The translations under genes were made by a program, and so were the position numbers. 64,000 nt of DNA from Sepiola atlantica (lineage: Eukaryota > Mollusca > Cephalopoda > Sepiida > Sepiolidae): contig OY744516.1 in assembly GCA_963556195.1 (NCBI GenBank), forward strand, positions 28,302,183 to 28,366,182, given 5' to 3'. The stretch's first letter is position 1. Each line of letters opens with the position of its first letter. The notes under the pieces were generated by a model. It was not told the DNA's origin. It saw nothing but the letters and a program-made list of their open reading frames with translations, and did no database searches. This document shows, in pieces, positions 34,497 through 46,019 of the stretch.

Positions 34497-34885
34497 ATAA
34501 TAATCTATCGTGATAATATAAAGCTCAATATATTGAATAAAGCAATCAATTTTAGCCATGAAAGATGAAAATGAAAAATTGTAAAGATACGATATGTATT
34601 AGAACATCAAAAGTTCAGAGCAAGGAGCTTCATATCCTTGATCCATGGATTTTCAAAGATAAACTCTTCTCATCAGAGGGTAGGGAGAAGCCGACAATAT
34701 AATTGTAAATATTATCAGCAACATTTAACTTTGAAAATTTTACATAAAATGAAACAAAATAAAGGCCAAAAGGTAAAGAGTCTTATGTTGAGATGAGAGC
34801 GTAAAGTCAGGGTGGATGATGTCCAAAAACACGTCAAAACAAAAAATTAAACAACTGTTATTTTGGAAATGAATGCTTGAAAAAG

Positions 34886-34959
34886 AACAATACTCAAATT
34901 GTTAAGGAATTTAAATATTTTTGTAAGAGGCTGGATTCCTAAACAATTTGAGTATTGTT
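34886..34959. repeat. Inverted repeat, 25-bp arms, 24-nt loop
   Basis: 34886-34910 and 34935-34959 are reverse complements with one mismatch; a (TA)n array follows at 34988. Confidence 0.9.
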
Positions 34960-34983
34960 TAAGTATTGCTCTCATCTTTCATC

Positions 34984-34987
<4 letters not shown>

Positions 34988-35043
<56 letters not shown>
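34988..35043. repeat. (TA)n microsatellite
   Basis: About 28 TA units. Confidence 0.97.
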
Positions 35044-35045
<2 letters not shown>

Positions 35046-35326
35046 ATAGACAGTAAGTCTCATTCATACTTTTTATAACATTATTTATTTCAGTTCCAAG
35101 AATTCAAGATCAACAATGATTAGGCGTACGATCGTTTCTAAGCCGATTAGGACTGGGTCTATTTTTACTTTTTAATTCCAATATGTGACTTCTTCGGCGC
35201 CTTTTACAAATGATCACAGATATAAGTCAAGTAAAAAATATCAGCTTTTTCTTGTTATTTAAAAATATATGTTTATCAAATTATTACATCTAAAAAGAAA
35301 CACATATAAATAAATTGATAATGCTT

Positions 35327-35413
35327 CTACTACTAATGCTACTACTACTACTACTACTACTACTACTATTACTACTACTACTACTACTACTACTACTAAT
35401 AATAATAATAATA
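35327..35413. repeat. (ACT)n-(AAT)n trinucleotide array
   Basis: About 22 ACT units followed by about 5 AAT units. Confidence 0.95.
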
Positions 35414-35874
35414 CTCAGAAAATATATAATGGAGTAGTGTTACATTACGTTCTCTTTTTTTTTTTCTATAAGTAGTAATGTACGTTACAGTTATTGATTA
35501 TTATCGTTCGGACTGACGAAACCTCGAGGCCAACGCTTCCCGGAACATTATAAAACGAAAGTCGAAATAATACGAAAGTTTTTTCGGAAGCACCGACCAC
35601 GGCTCGTCTCATAAAATCGATTTAAAGATCTTAATATCTTTCACAGATGCATGAATAATAAACAGCTTTTAACTGCGTCTCAACATTTTACACTTTCATA
35701 ATCATCAAACACTTTTCTTTTTAAGCAATTTATTTTAAATTCTGTTCTTTTTTAAACAACTTCTTTCTTTACACATTTTTTCTAAATTACTATTCTTTTT
35801 GAAACATGTTTTCTTTTTAGCACTTTTCTTTCTAAAAAATGGTACACTTTTTATTTCTTTTTTAACTCTTTCAG

Positions 35875-35995
35875 TTTATCAATTTAGGACGCGAAAATGT
35901 TCAATTGTACACAAAAAGTGACCTTATTATTTGTTTTCGTCTACTGGTCGTCGTCGATATCTGTCCCGTGGCTTTCATTACGTCTCTGGCCGTGA
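35875..35995 (+). CDS. Possible exon with signal-peptide-like start
   Basis: A strong acceptor (pyrimidine-rich tract ending TTTCAG at 35874) precedes ATG at 35897. The 32-codon frame begins MFNCTQKVTLLFVFVYWSSS, a short polar start plus hydrophobic core like a secretory signal, and stops at 35995. No good donor lies before the stop, which weakens it. It may join 36181-36302 or be chance. Confidence 0.2.
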
Positions 35996-36180
35996 TCGAT
36001 TCTGGTGGCCTTTGTTCTGTGGAAAAACTTTGGTTTTATGCAGGAGACAAAACTCGGAGACAGGTGTTTCTTAAAGAGAGATTCAATTCTTTTATTCGTC
36101 TGTTTTGGTTGTGGGGGGATTTCCATCCATTCGTCTCTTCCATTCGTCTCATTCATACTTTTTGTTGTGGGGTGCGACAG

Positions 36181-36302
36181 ATGACTGGGGATATATGTCG
36201 GATCTCGTTCGAGATCCAGACAATAAGACGAGCGGCTACATCGCCGTGAGCTCCAAAAGCGTTCTCTTTCAAAAATTCCAGTTTTCGAGAAAAAACAAAT
36301 GA
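36181..36302 (+). CDS. Possible terminal exon
   Basis: After an acceptor-like ...GGTGCGACAG (36180) the frame reads DWGYMSDLVRDPDNKTSGYI, AVSSKSVLFQKFQFSRKNK and a TGA at 36300-36302. Composition is protein-like, with a possible N-glycosylation site (NKT), in DNA richer in CpG than its surroundings. I do not recognise the family. No polyadenylation signal was pinned down. Confidence 0.25.
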
Positions 36303-36345
36303 CGTAACAGACATTTGCCTCGCGTCAGCCAATCAGACACGGCAT
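36303..36345. promoter_or_regulatory. CRE-like and CCAAT motifs
   Basis: TGACGTAA (36300-36307) and AGCCAATCAG (about 36328-36337) lie 20 bp apart. This is a common promoter pairing, but orientation and any start site are unclear. Confidence 0.25.
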
Positions 36346-36583
36346 TCATCAATCGTTCCATATTCTGACCCGAGATGCCCTGTGTCGGCGCCTGTGTTAT
36401 GGTTTGACAAAAATGATCCACTTGCAACAATCCCATCCAGTGCATGTCAACTTAACCCGCACTTATTGTCTCAACTGACCCCAGCCATAATTCATACTAG
36501 CTAACTTAATCGTTTCCAAAAATATGGGGTCCACCCCATAATATAACATTGGAACTTACAAATTCAACATTAGGGAATAAGTA

Positions 36584-36585
<2 letters not shown>

Positions 36586-36622
<37 letters not shown>
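36586..36622. repeat. (AAT)n microsatellite
   Basis: About 12 AAT units. Confidence 0.95.
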
Positions 36623-36625
<3 letters not shown>

Positions 36626-37055
36626 CCCTTCTCTCTCCCCTGCTATGTGTTTGTATGGAGATATGCCTGTGTGCGTCCATGTGTGTGTGAGTTGATGGGC
36701 GCGGGTCAGTGTGCCGGTGTGTTTGTGTGTATGCGTGGATACGTGTATCATATTTTTATCTGCTTATCCATCTATTCACACCCTCATGCCAGGTCACACA
36801 TGGAATAAATGTATGGTCTACTCGACCATAGAGACAGACACCTGCGTGATCATCATTTCATTGTTTTTCCCTTTACCTCCCTTTTTTCTCTCCTACTGCC
36901 ACCACCCACCTCCTACAATTCTTCAGTACACTGACGAAGGCCGAAGGATTACGGGCGAAAATTTTGTTCTCCTTTATTGGAAAAAAACTTTTTTCTATAT
37001 AAGAGAAAATTGATATTCTTAACGTCAAAATATAAAAAAGAAATTGATTTTCTAT

Positions 37056-37469
<414 letters not shown>

Positions 37470-37475
<6 letters not shown>

Positions 37476-37790
37476 GTACTGAGTAAACTCCTAAACGAAT
37501 GAATGGATAATTATTAATATTGTTATATATATATTTCAGGCAACGCGATGGTTTGCATAATTTTCTCTGTAAATTTTACCATTTCGAAAGTAGGCGCACC
37601 GAAACTCGAATCTGTGCCCCTCAACTTTAAAAAAAATAAGTTAGATAGAAAAGAGTTAAAAGTAAAAATAATTCATCTACACTAGTATTAAGTAATACAT
37701 TTCGATAAGGACTGTATATGTATGTGCAGGGTAAAATCCTAAACTATTGAAGTTATCATTAAAAAATATGAAATATGTGTTGTAGAGACC
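37470..37790 (+). repeat. Two partial 5' ends of dispersed repeat family A
   Basis: GAGTAAACTCCTAAACGAAT (about 37480) and AGGGTAAAATCCTAAACTAT (about 37727) match the GATTCACTCCTAAACTAATT start of the family A copy at 48800. Confidence 0.4.
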
Positions 37791-38066
37791 AGGGTGTGTT
37801 TAGGAGGGACACCAAAATCTTACCCCAAAGAAAAAAAAACATTAACATTTAAAACGAATACTCTAGTTATTGCTTACACCCGCCCTGGAACGGGTATTCT
37901 ACTTTTTCATTGTACTGATGATCCCTTAAATAATGTTAGAAGCAAACTAATATAATAACTGTAAAAAATAAATTGACTTACATGAGTGATTTTCCACTGA
38001 ACAACTTGGGACTAAAAAGTTTTTTTTTCTTCTTTTTTATCTAATTTTTATGGTTGAGAAACTTCC

Positions 38067-38073
<7 letters not shown>

Positions 38074-38134
<61 letters not shown>

Positions 38135-38187
38135 ATAAACCATTCCACTCTGCACACACACTATATATATATATATATATATATATA
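38074..38187. repeat. (TA)n-(TG)n and (TA)n arrays
   Basis: Two arrays separated by about 25 bp. The right array ends where the next PLE fragment begins. Confidence 0.97.
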
Positions 38188-38785
38188 TGCTCTAATGTAG
38201 TTAAAATAGATAAAGCCCAGAAACTTAATAACTCTCTTATTTTGGGCCCCGAGTGTAACTGCATTGGTAGAAACTCATGCCCTTTTAATGGATCATTCAG
38301 GCATGAGACCGTCATTTATAAATGCACATTTAAACAAGATATACACCAGGACACTAGTGGTATTAGTGTTCATATTTGTAGTACCGGTAATTGTATTGAT
38401 GATAACACTGTACTAAACAATAATCCTACACCAACTCTAATAGGACCCCCTTTAAATTACGCCGTATGTTTTGGTTCTATAGCGGTGCTTATTAAATATA
38501 GATACTCTAGACACACTTACTCTTTTAGAACGGAACTCCTCGATAATTTCACGTCCTACCAATATTGTGTCTCTTAAGAATAATAACAGCCCTTATGCCC
38601 TTAATTGAAAAATACTTAAATGGGTTAGGTCCTATAGACCCATGGATAGATACTGCAGACCGCGTATAAAGAAAGGCATGCCCATTATAAAATACATAAT
38701 TCCCTTAATTAACAAAACTGATAAGATGCTGTCCCCGTGTATGCATAAAATTTGGTCCAAATATAACCACTTTCAGGTTCTGTAG
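38188..38785 (+). pseudogene. Penelope-like element fragment, second lineage
   Basis: From the TA array boundary the frame reads the Cys linker ECNCIGRNSCPFNGSF and TVIYKCTFKQD, then a spacer, then GIY-YIG-like YAVCFGSIAVLIKYRYSRHT with YSFRTE (about 38460-38530), and after a frameshift SLKNNNSPYALN, KILKWV and LINKTDKMLSPCMHKI near 38750. Order and motifs match the C-terminal part of the 26.5-kb PLE, but residues differ enough to be another lineage. The spacer between linker and nuclease is unusually long. Confidence 0.78.
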
Positions 38786-39424
38786 CTCTTAAGTAATAAA
38801 CTCCTTCCCCATCTGTACTGGCAGATCGTGAAAATCCCTGAAATTCGATTGCTTTGTGAACTGGTAATAGAACTCAATCTTACTATAATTTAAAGAAAGG
38901 TATTTGTTACCCCTAAGTTAGCTTTATACATTATTACTATTCTTATTCTTTTTATTTATTGTTTCTTTAGGTTCTTACATTATTATATCTTTTGTTATTT
39001 TAAGTTGTATTTGTAATTTTTAAAAAATGATTATCGTTAAATGTTAAACCCTAACTTCTAATATGTACTTTAATTTTTAATCAATAATTAATTAATTTTA
39101 GTAAGAATAAACTTTCTTAATTAAGCTATCTATTTTGGTGATATAATAAGAGTAGATTATAATTTCCCTTGATATCATCTTTTGACGATGCCTAAATTCA
39201 ATATTGTCCTCCCACATATTCTTTACATTCACCATTTTATTTCTCCATAAAGTAATATTACATATTATTATTTTGTGCGTGCAAACCTATCCTTTCTAGT
39301 AAATCAGCTTTCTGGCTACCTGTATTCCTGATATACTTCTTTACCTTAATTGTATATTACACTTGCCAATAATACGTTTTTATATTTACCATAAACAAAC
39401 CAATAAGAATGATTATGTTTATTT

Positions 39425-39990
39425 TTATTCGCATCAAAATTATTGAGTAAAAACAGGCATCATAATTGGTCTTTACCTCAGAGCGCTTAGGATATGTAGC
39501 AAGGAATATCTATATGAGGAATTTAAATACATTGAATACACCTTCAAAACGTTATAGTACTAAATATATTTTATACAAAACTCAAAAACAAAAGCTCTAC
39601 AGATTCAGGCAAAGAAAACAATTCATCAACCAACTCTATAATAAATGGATATATAGCTTTACCGACTAACCCTAACAAAACACCCATTTACACAGAACCT
39701 AATAAACTAAGGATTAGTATAACTGAAATAACATCAGAAAGTATTATAGATTTAATCAAAAAAATCTAAGATCATCATTACACCTATTGCAAAAGCTGGC
39801 ATATATTATATCCCTTTTTTGGATTGTTATAAGGTTTACATTGGGGAGGCTTAAATTTATGATATAGGGTAGTGTAGAATCGAAATTGCCCCTAAGTCTA
39901 ATCTATGAGTTAAATACAATCTGTACTGGGTGTGAAATTAGAACTGTATTCGGTTATACAAACGTATATTTACATTACGAATAAGTTTTT
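39425..39990 (+). pseudogene. Canonical Penelope-type element fragment
   Basis: The frame starting near 39449 reads GIIIGLYLRALRICSKEYLY and EEFKYIEYTFKTL, the RT thumb region of Penelope/Neptune/Poseidon-type PLEs. About 110 codons on it reads IITPIAKAGIYYIPFLDCYK and VYIGEA (about 39775-39850), the GIY..YIG pair of the endonuclease. Stops and frameshifts intervene, and conserved residues after the YIG are lost. This is a third PLE lineage, different from the copies at 26.5 and 38.2 kb. Confidence 0.75.
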
Positions 39991-40009
39991 AAGCTAAAGG
40001 TCCTGAATA

Positions 40010-40510
40010 AATATCCAAAGATATGAAAACTCCAAGAAAAAAAAAACGTTTTTTCCATAACAACTAAACCCAGCTTAAGGTACACTGAAAACTGTGGATT
40101 TGTCGTAAAACAAACAAACAAATGAAACAAAACTAGGCGCAAATAATGCATATTCTTTATAAATGCATTGAAATAGAATCGAATACATTCAGAAAAGTTT
40201 ATATTCATAAAATTATTAATTATAAACTATTAATCACAATGATCTAATATATTTTATTTGTTTTTAAGAATCTTCTCTTAACGCCAAAGAGCTAACTGAT
40301 TCATTACAGGTCATCACAAATATCAGTCTCTATTATTTCAGGGATACCATTCTTTACTCGTTGCAGAGTTTCATTTGAAAAGTGATTCCTTTAGAGAGGC
40401 AGATGGATATCCCTCATTTGATGAAGACCACCGTAAGAAAGAGATGAAAAGAGCTAAAATTAAAATCGGACAGGTTTTCTATGAAAGACTTAAACATTTA
40501 GAAAATATCT
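40010..40510. other. No recognisable gene
   Basis: Nothing supported. Confidence 0.4.
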
Positions 40511-40514
40511 GACG

Positions 40515-41035
40515 TAATATAACCCAGCTGACACTAGCCCTAACTCTTACTCTAACCCAGCAAACCCTATCCTAAATCTAACCCAGCTAACTCTAACCCT
40601 AACCTAAACCCTAACCCAGCTAACCCTAACCCAGCTATCCCTCACCCTAACCCGGGTAACCCTAACCCTTACCTTAACTCAGCTAACCCTAACATTAACC
40701 CTAACCCAGTTAAACCTAACCCTAACCCAGCTAACTCTTATCCTAACCCACCTAGCCTTTACCCTAACCCAGCTAACCCTAACACTAACCCTAACCTAGC
40801 TAACCCTAACCCTTATCCAGCTAACCCTAACCATTACCCTAACACTAACCCTAACCCAGCTAACCAGAACCCAGCTAACCCTAACACTAACCCTAATCTA
40901 ACTAACCTAACACTAACCCAGCTAACCTAAACCCTAACCCAGCTATCCCTAACCCTAACCCAGCTAACCCTAACCCAGCTAACCCTAACCATAACCCTAC
41001 TCCTAACGCTAACCTTTACCATAACCCTTACCCCG
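40515..41035. repeat. Interstitial telomere-like array, (CCCTAA)-related
   Basis: About 520 bp built from CCCTAA hexamers, many alternating with a CCCAGCTAA variant (for example CCCTAACCCAGCTAACCC). The complement is TTAGGG with TTAGCTGGG. TTAGGG is the usual animal telomere repeat. The array is degenerate throughout and runs in one orientation only. Confidence 0.9.
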
Positions 41036-41049
41036 TCCCATGATTGCAC

Positions 41050-41550
41050 ATGTCACAAAACATTCTGATCCAAGCAAATATGTAAATACAATTTTTACAG
41101 ACAAATTTGGGAACTGGTTCCATATAATGACTTTGCATAATTACATTTAATTTCCTTAATTTGGGTAAATAAATCGACAACCAGAGAGTCGAATGATTCA
41201 TTGATCATATAAAGAAAACAACTTAATAATTAAATCATTCATAATTACATTATAAATAATTAAATTAACAATTTCTATTATAAGAAAATGGCACACAGCC
41301 TATTTATTGATCGCTTACGTAATGAAATAAATAAATTCATTTCTTAGATGGAATAAATAAGAATTAATTATTTTATATGATACTTTTTGTTGTAGCTTTG
41401 TTATCCTTACAAGATCACGCAGCATTGGGTGACCACCCTAGTTTACATCTGGATCCAGCGTTTATTATTTCATTTAGTTACAAATAAAATAAAATACACT
41501 TTTATCTTTGCTTTTAATATATACACGCAAACATTTCTTCAATATTATTA
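41050..41550. other. No recognisable gene
   Basis: Nothing supported. Confidence 0.4.
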
Positions 41551-41559
41551 TGTACTCAC

Positions 41560-42285
41560 TAGGAGTTCTCACACGGGTCATTTGCGTTATCACAGAGCCG
41601 CTTACCATTGATTTCTCGCTGGCAACGACCATTAGTCTTTTCTTGGATTTGGGTGAGAATAAGCCTCGGCAAGACCCCAGTACCCTCCGCACTCTTCCAG
41701 TGGAGGTCCAGTTAGTGCTCTCTCTCTTTCCTTGGTCTTCCCATCCTCCTTGACGTTCACGACTATTTTGTGTGGTATCAGGCGAGGCTTATGCCATTTT
41801 TGTTGGGGAGGAGGTACAGTTTATTAGATGTTTGTCAGTTACAGTTCCAGCGGGTTCACGTGGTAGCCTTTCCATGTTTTTGTTTTATTTCTGTTGCAAT
41901 TTCTACGTGGCTTGTTATTTTTCATACTTTATGTGGGTAAGATTTCAGGTGTTTTCATCATTGTCGCCCGCTGTATAGTCTCGCTCTTCCTTTTGATTCC
42001 AATTTCTCCCAGTCTTTTTACCACGATTTTCGGGACTGTTCTTAGTCCTCCTACGATTATTGGTTGTTTATTGACTTTCTTTATGTTCGATATTCCTTTC
42101 AGTTCGCTGGCACGTTCCGTGTATTTGCTTCATGTTTTTTTCGTTTCCATGATATTTACCCTGTGGTCTGCTGGGGCGACGAAATCCACAATTTGGCAGT
42201 TGTTTTTCCTTCTTGTTTCCGGTCGTCTGGCTTGGATGGGTTTATCTGTTTGTATCTCCATGTCCTAGAGGATTTTGTCATTTTC
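41560..42285 (-). pseudogene. Non-LTR retrotransposon C-terminal fragment
   Basis: On the minus strand: MEIQTDKPIQARRPE (about 42265), CQIVDFVAPADHRVNIMETK (about 42200), SELKGISNIK, PIIVGGLRTVPKIVVKRL (about 42060) and ETIQRATMM. This is the conserved tail found after the RT in a widespread group of invertebrate LINE proteins (I-Q-TDKPI-ARRPD, DVAVP-D, PVIIGALG). Several frameshifts are present and it then fades into degraded sequence down to about 41560. The clade is not determined from this part alone. Confidence 0.75.
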
Positions 42286-42318
42286 GTTTTCCATTACTGT
42301 CTCTAGTTTGTGTCTATT

Positions 42319-42338
42319 ATTATTATTATTATTATTAT

Positions 42339-42397
<59 letters not shown>
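42319..42397. repeat. (ATT)n-(AGT)n trinucleotide array
   Basis: About 10 ATT units then about 17 AGT units, on the 5' side of the minus-strand LINE tail. Confidence 0.95.
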
Positions 42398-42841
42398 TTT
42401 CTACTCGTCAGTATGTTCTACTAATGCAACGTCTTGCTTGTATTTATGCAGAAGTAACCAATATTGTTTTCGTTAATTTTGAGTTTATTTATTGTATATT
42501 AATTAAATTCAGTTATTAAACACAGATATTTTTTCTACAATTGAGTTATTTTTTTAGTACATAATTATTCTTTTGTGTTCTTCACGAAATTATTGCCACG
42601 TCGTTATAAATGAACACTCGCCAAATATTAATAGGATTAAACTGTTCGGAAATACTTAATCAACAGGAATCGGAAGTTGACTTTACAATAGAAAATTAAA
42701 AACAATCCCAAAATCGATGTAACCTGTATTGCGAGACTCAAGCTAAATTCATTCCCCAAATAAACCGACATAACATGTGGCTTATTTTTGATACATGTTT
42801 TAATGAATAGCTACTGCCGAAAAAACACGCTTGTATCTAAC

Positions 42842-42845
<4 letters not shown>

Positions 42846-42900
<55 letters not shown>
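42846..42900. repeat. (TA)n microsatellite
   Basis: About 27 TA units. Confidence 0.97.
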
Positions 42901-42903
<3 letters not shown>

Positions 42904-43278
42904 TGTAGGTAATAAATAATTAATATTTATTTATAAATATTATTATAAGCCCCTTTTACTAAAGGCCGGGCACTCTGAGTGAGTTTAATAACAAGCAGTA
43001 CACATAGCTTCATGCAAGATCCAAACACAGTTTGTTGATCACTCTCAACTGCTCGTGTAAAATACCCGCCGACTCGGTATTTACAAAGTTAATGTTCTCC
43101 TTAATTATTCGCTAATTCGTTGTGGCCGACGGGGGAACGCTCTTGACTACAAATCAGTGATGATTTGTGATCGGAGTTCGAGCCCGCTGACCGTAGAGAA
43201 TTAACTTCCTGCACTGAAGATTGCGTTAGCATAAAACATCGATGTCTATAGGTAATAAATAATTAATATTATTTATAC

Positions 43279-43290
<12 letters not shown>
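42901..43290. mobile_element. Insertion-like block flanked by 45-bp direct repeats
   Basis: GTAGGTAATAAATAATTAAT... (42905-42950) and GTCTATAGGTAATAAATAAT... (43242-43288) are near-identical and both border TA arrays. The tRNA-like sequence at 43118-43196 lies between. Either a long target duplication around an insert, or two ends of one repeat. Confidence 0.5.
43118..43196 (+). mobile_element. tRNA-derived SINE head or tRNA pseudogene
   Basis: A-box-like TGGCCGACGGGGGAA near the start and B-box-like GAGTTCGAGCCC (about 43176) are spaced as in a tRNA gene with a long variable arm. An anticodon-arm-like TTGACTACAAATCAG lies between. Acceptor stem pairing is poor and no terminator follows, so it is not a functional tRNA. 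Confidence 0.5.
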
Positions 43291-43318
<28 letters not shown>

Positions 43319-43319
43319 A

Positions 43320-44300
43320 CAATAATGTTTAGGCTAAATCAAACTGATTCGTACGATATATTCTGATAATATTACACAATATTAAGACCTACACTGATTT
43401 ACATCATGCATTCCTCTGATATCGACCGATAGTGAAACCTAAAATATATACGCTATTAGTTTATAGTAAAGTGCAAGTATAATTTGTACCATATTAATGT
43501 CGTGTATTCCCTCCGATTGTTGTGAAATTTAACAACATGTATTAGACATAAAGCAATAAATATTCACCAAGTTTCAGTTTCTGTTGAGTATTTTAAAGGG
43601 ATTGTTAGCGATTATCCTATGGGCTACATCATTCAAAAGGCAGAGTGTTAGATATTGGACAACAACATCTACTAGAATGGAAAATGTTTAGTTGATGATA
43701 ACAATAAAAGGGAGGTCCGGCTAGGGTCAACTTGCTGAATCCGGCGTGAAAATTATTAGCCTTTAAGAATTAAGAAATAGATATAATTTCATATGGTTAA
43801 AAAAGAGTGTGTGAAGAAAGGGGAAGACGTCAGTTAGTTTTAAGCATGCAACGTGTGAACATGAACATTGAGATAGGCTGACAAAATACGATTAAACAGT
43901 GAATATCGATCTCTCTATGTCTCTTCCACCCTCATCGCACTAATCAGTGATTTAGAACGAAGATCAAATTGAATAAACCTCTTCCGTCTTCCATCACCGT
44001 TTTGGACGACATAGTCCTTTTCAAAGTGTAAATAAGGGCAGAAAGCTCTCAATCTTGAAGAATCACGAGGGGCGCGTACAAAAACAAACCGTCACTAAGG
44101 TATGAATAGAATGTATCTTCATAATAATGACGGCAACTTGGTATTCTGTTTGTATGACAACGTTGAAACGCAACAAGAGGATATTATACTCGAAAAAATA
44201 CCCGTCTCAGAACAAGTAAAAGTAATTCCTCAAACTGAACAGTTTTGCACCACTTTTATGAGCTCCTACTAAGATTAAAACTAAGAGGTGATAATATAAG
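43320..44300. other. No recognisable gene
   Basis: Some weak similarity to dispersed repeat family A near 43590-43640 only. Confidence 0.4.
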
Positions 44301-44309
44301 GTATATTTA

Positions 44310-44729
44310 GTTTAATTTAGTTTGATACGTAGAGGGTAAAAAGGGGATGATCACCTTTCGTGAAAATCTATGTAATCTTATGTTTGTGAAGTTTTCACAG
44401 AATGTATCAAGTAAGAACAATCCCAAAATTTTAGTATCTTTTAATATTTTAAAGGGGTATAAGGGTCATCATCTGAGCACAACCATCTTTTTAAAATTCA
44501 AATATTCACGATTTGCATTGAGTTTAGTCCATAGCCAATTAAGAAAAATTGAGCAAGATTCCCTGAATTTCAATTTCTTAAAAGCCTTTCGAAAATAAAA
44601 ACCATCTAATTGATTTTGATCCAAATTGGAATAATGATTCTAGAAATGATGTTTAGTAACATTATAAACTAATTTTAATCATCATAAGGGAATATAAGTG
44701 GTGCAAAACTGTCCTGGGACGGGTATCTT

Positions 44730-44730
<1 letters not shown>
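44310..44730 (+). repeat. Dispersed repeat family A, copy 2
   Basis: Shares TTTGCATTGAGTTTAGTCCA, GCAAGATTCCCTGAATTTCA, ATTTTGATCCAAATTGGAAT, TTTAGTAACATTATAAACT and AGTGGTGCAAAACTGTCCTG with copy 1 at 18060-18620. Shorter in the middle. Confidence 0.75.
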
Positions 44731-44736
<6 letters not shown>

Positions 44737-44799
<63 letters not shown>

Positions 44800-45300
44800 T
44801 ACAGAGATATATAGATCGATAGAGAGAGAGATATAGAGATCGATAGAGAGAGCGAAATGGAAAGAAAGAGAGATACAGAGATATAGAAATCGATAGAGAG
44901 ACAGAAAAGGAAAGAGAGAGACACACAGAGATATAGTGATCGAGAGCGAGCGAAAAGGAAAGCGAAATATACAGAGATATAGAAATCGATAGAGAGACAG
45001 AACAGAAAATAGAGAGAGATACAGAGATATAGAGATCGATAGAGAGAGAAACAGAGATATATAGATCGATATAGAGAGAGAAAATGAAAGAGAGAGATAG
45101 ATAGATACAGAGATATAGAGATAGATGGAGAGAGAGAGAGGGAAAGGGAAACAGAGAGAGACAGAGATATAGAGATCGATAGAGAGAGAGAGAAAGGGAA
45201 AGAGAGAAAGACAGAGATATAGAGATCGATAGAGAGAGAGAGAAAGGGAAAGAGAGAGAGACAGAGATATAGAGATCGATAGAGAGAGAGAAAGGGAACC
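44737..45300. repeat. (TA)n followed by GA-rich minisatellite
   Basis: A TA tract is followed by about 530 bp of purine-rich tandem units of about 45-60 bp, each with AGAGATATAGAGATCGATAG then GAGAGAG and AAAGGGAAAG. At least ten GATCGATAGA cores recur. Ser/Leu-rich minus-strand frames here are array products. Confidence 0.92.
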
Positions 45301-45618
45301 GCCGGTCTTTGAATTTCTATTTTTCATCTGACTTATCTCCCGTATCTCATTCCCTTTCTTTTATTCTATCCATTCGGTATTAGTGCTATTGCAATCCGTC
45401 TATTATATAGATTACACACTATTATAAATCGAAGATGTCAATCATAATGAATACAAAACGGGACAGGTATACTTTTGGACCAAAAATTGAGCAATTTCGC
45501 TTATTCATCAACATGTTCTTCTGCAACAAAAACAAAATATTCTGACAGAAAATCTTGAACAAATGAAGATCTCTACATCAATTATGTCCAGTGTATTCTA
45601 TTATCATTTATTATACGC

Positions 45619-45638
45619 ACACACATACACGAACATGA

Positions 45639-45717
<79 letters not shown>
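45619..45717. repeat. (CA)n-(TA)n compound microsatellite
   Basis: About 48 bp CA-rich then 48 bp TA. Confidence 0.96.
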
Positions 45718-45718
<1 letters not shown>

Positions 45719-45915
45719 CGAAGCTTTGAGTTATTTATAATCGAGGAGATGATGCAGTTTAAATTCCTCGGGATATTAACTGACTAGACATATGAATACT
45801 TAGCACTTGTATACGTCGACTGAATGCTGAACAATTCACAAATACAGAAGTGGATGCCAATATTCAACAGTGAAACATACATATGTGACCTTAATTCGTA
45901 AAATAGAAAAAGGAG

Positions 45916-45918
<3 letters not shown>

Positions 45919-45978
<60 letters not shown>

Positions 45979-46000
45979 TAAGAGAGAGAGAGAGAGAGAT
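45919..46000. repeat. (TA)n and (GA)n microsatellites
   Basis: About 28 TA units, then 10 GA units, bordering the 3' end of the LINE tail. Confidence 0.96.
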
Positions 46001-46019
46001 TTTCATCTGACTGTCTCAG

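Noticed and set aside
36928..36960. CTGACGA...GGGCGAAAA as a second hammerhead class
   Set aside because: The base after CTGACGA is A and the base before GAAA is C, so the first stem II pair cannot form, and no stem I partner was found.
41508..42306. Hydrophobic plus-strand frames resembling membrane proteins
   Set aside because: They are antisense to the minus-strand LINE tail, whose motifs are clear.
43118..43196. Functional tRNA gene
   Set aside because: Acceptor stem does not pair and no poly-T terminator follows.
44662..45327. 221-codon Ser/Leu-rich minus-strand frame
   Set aside because: Translation of the GA-rich minisatellite.
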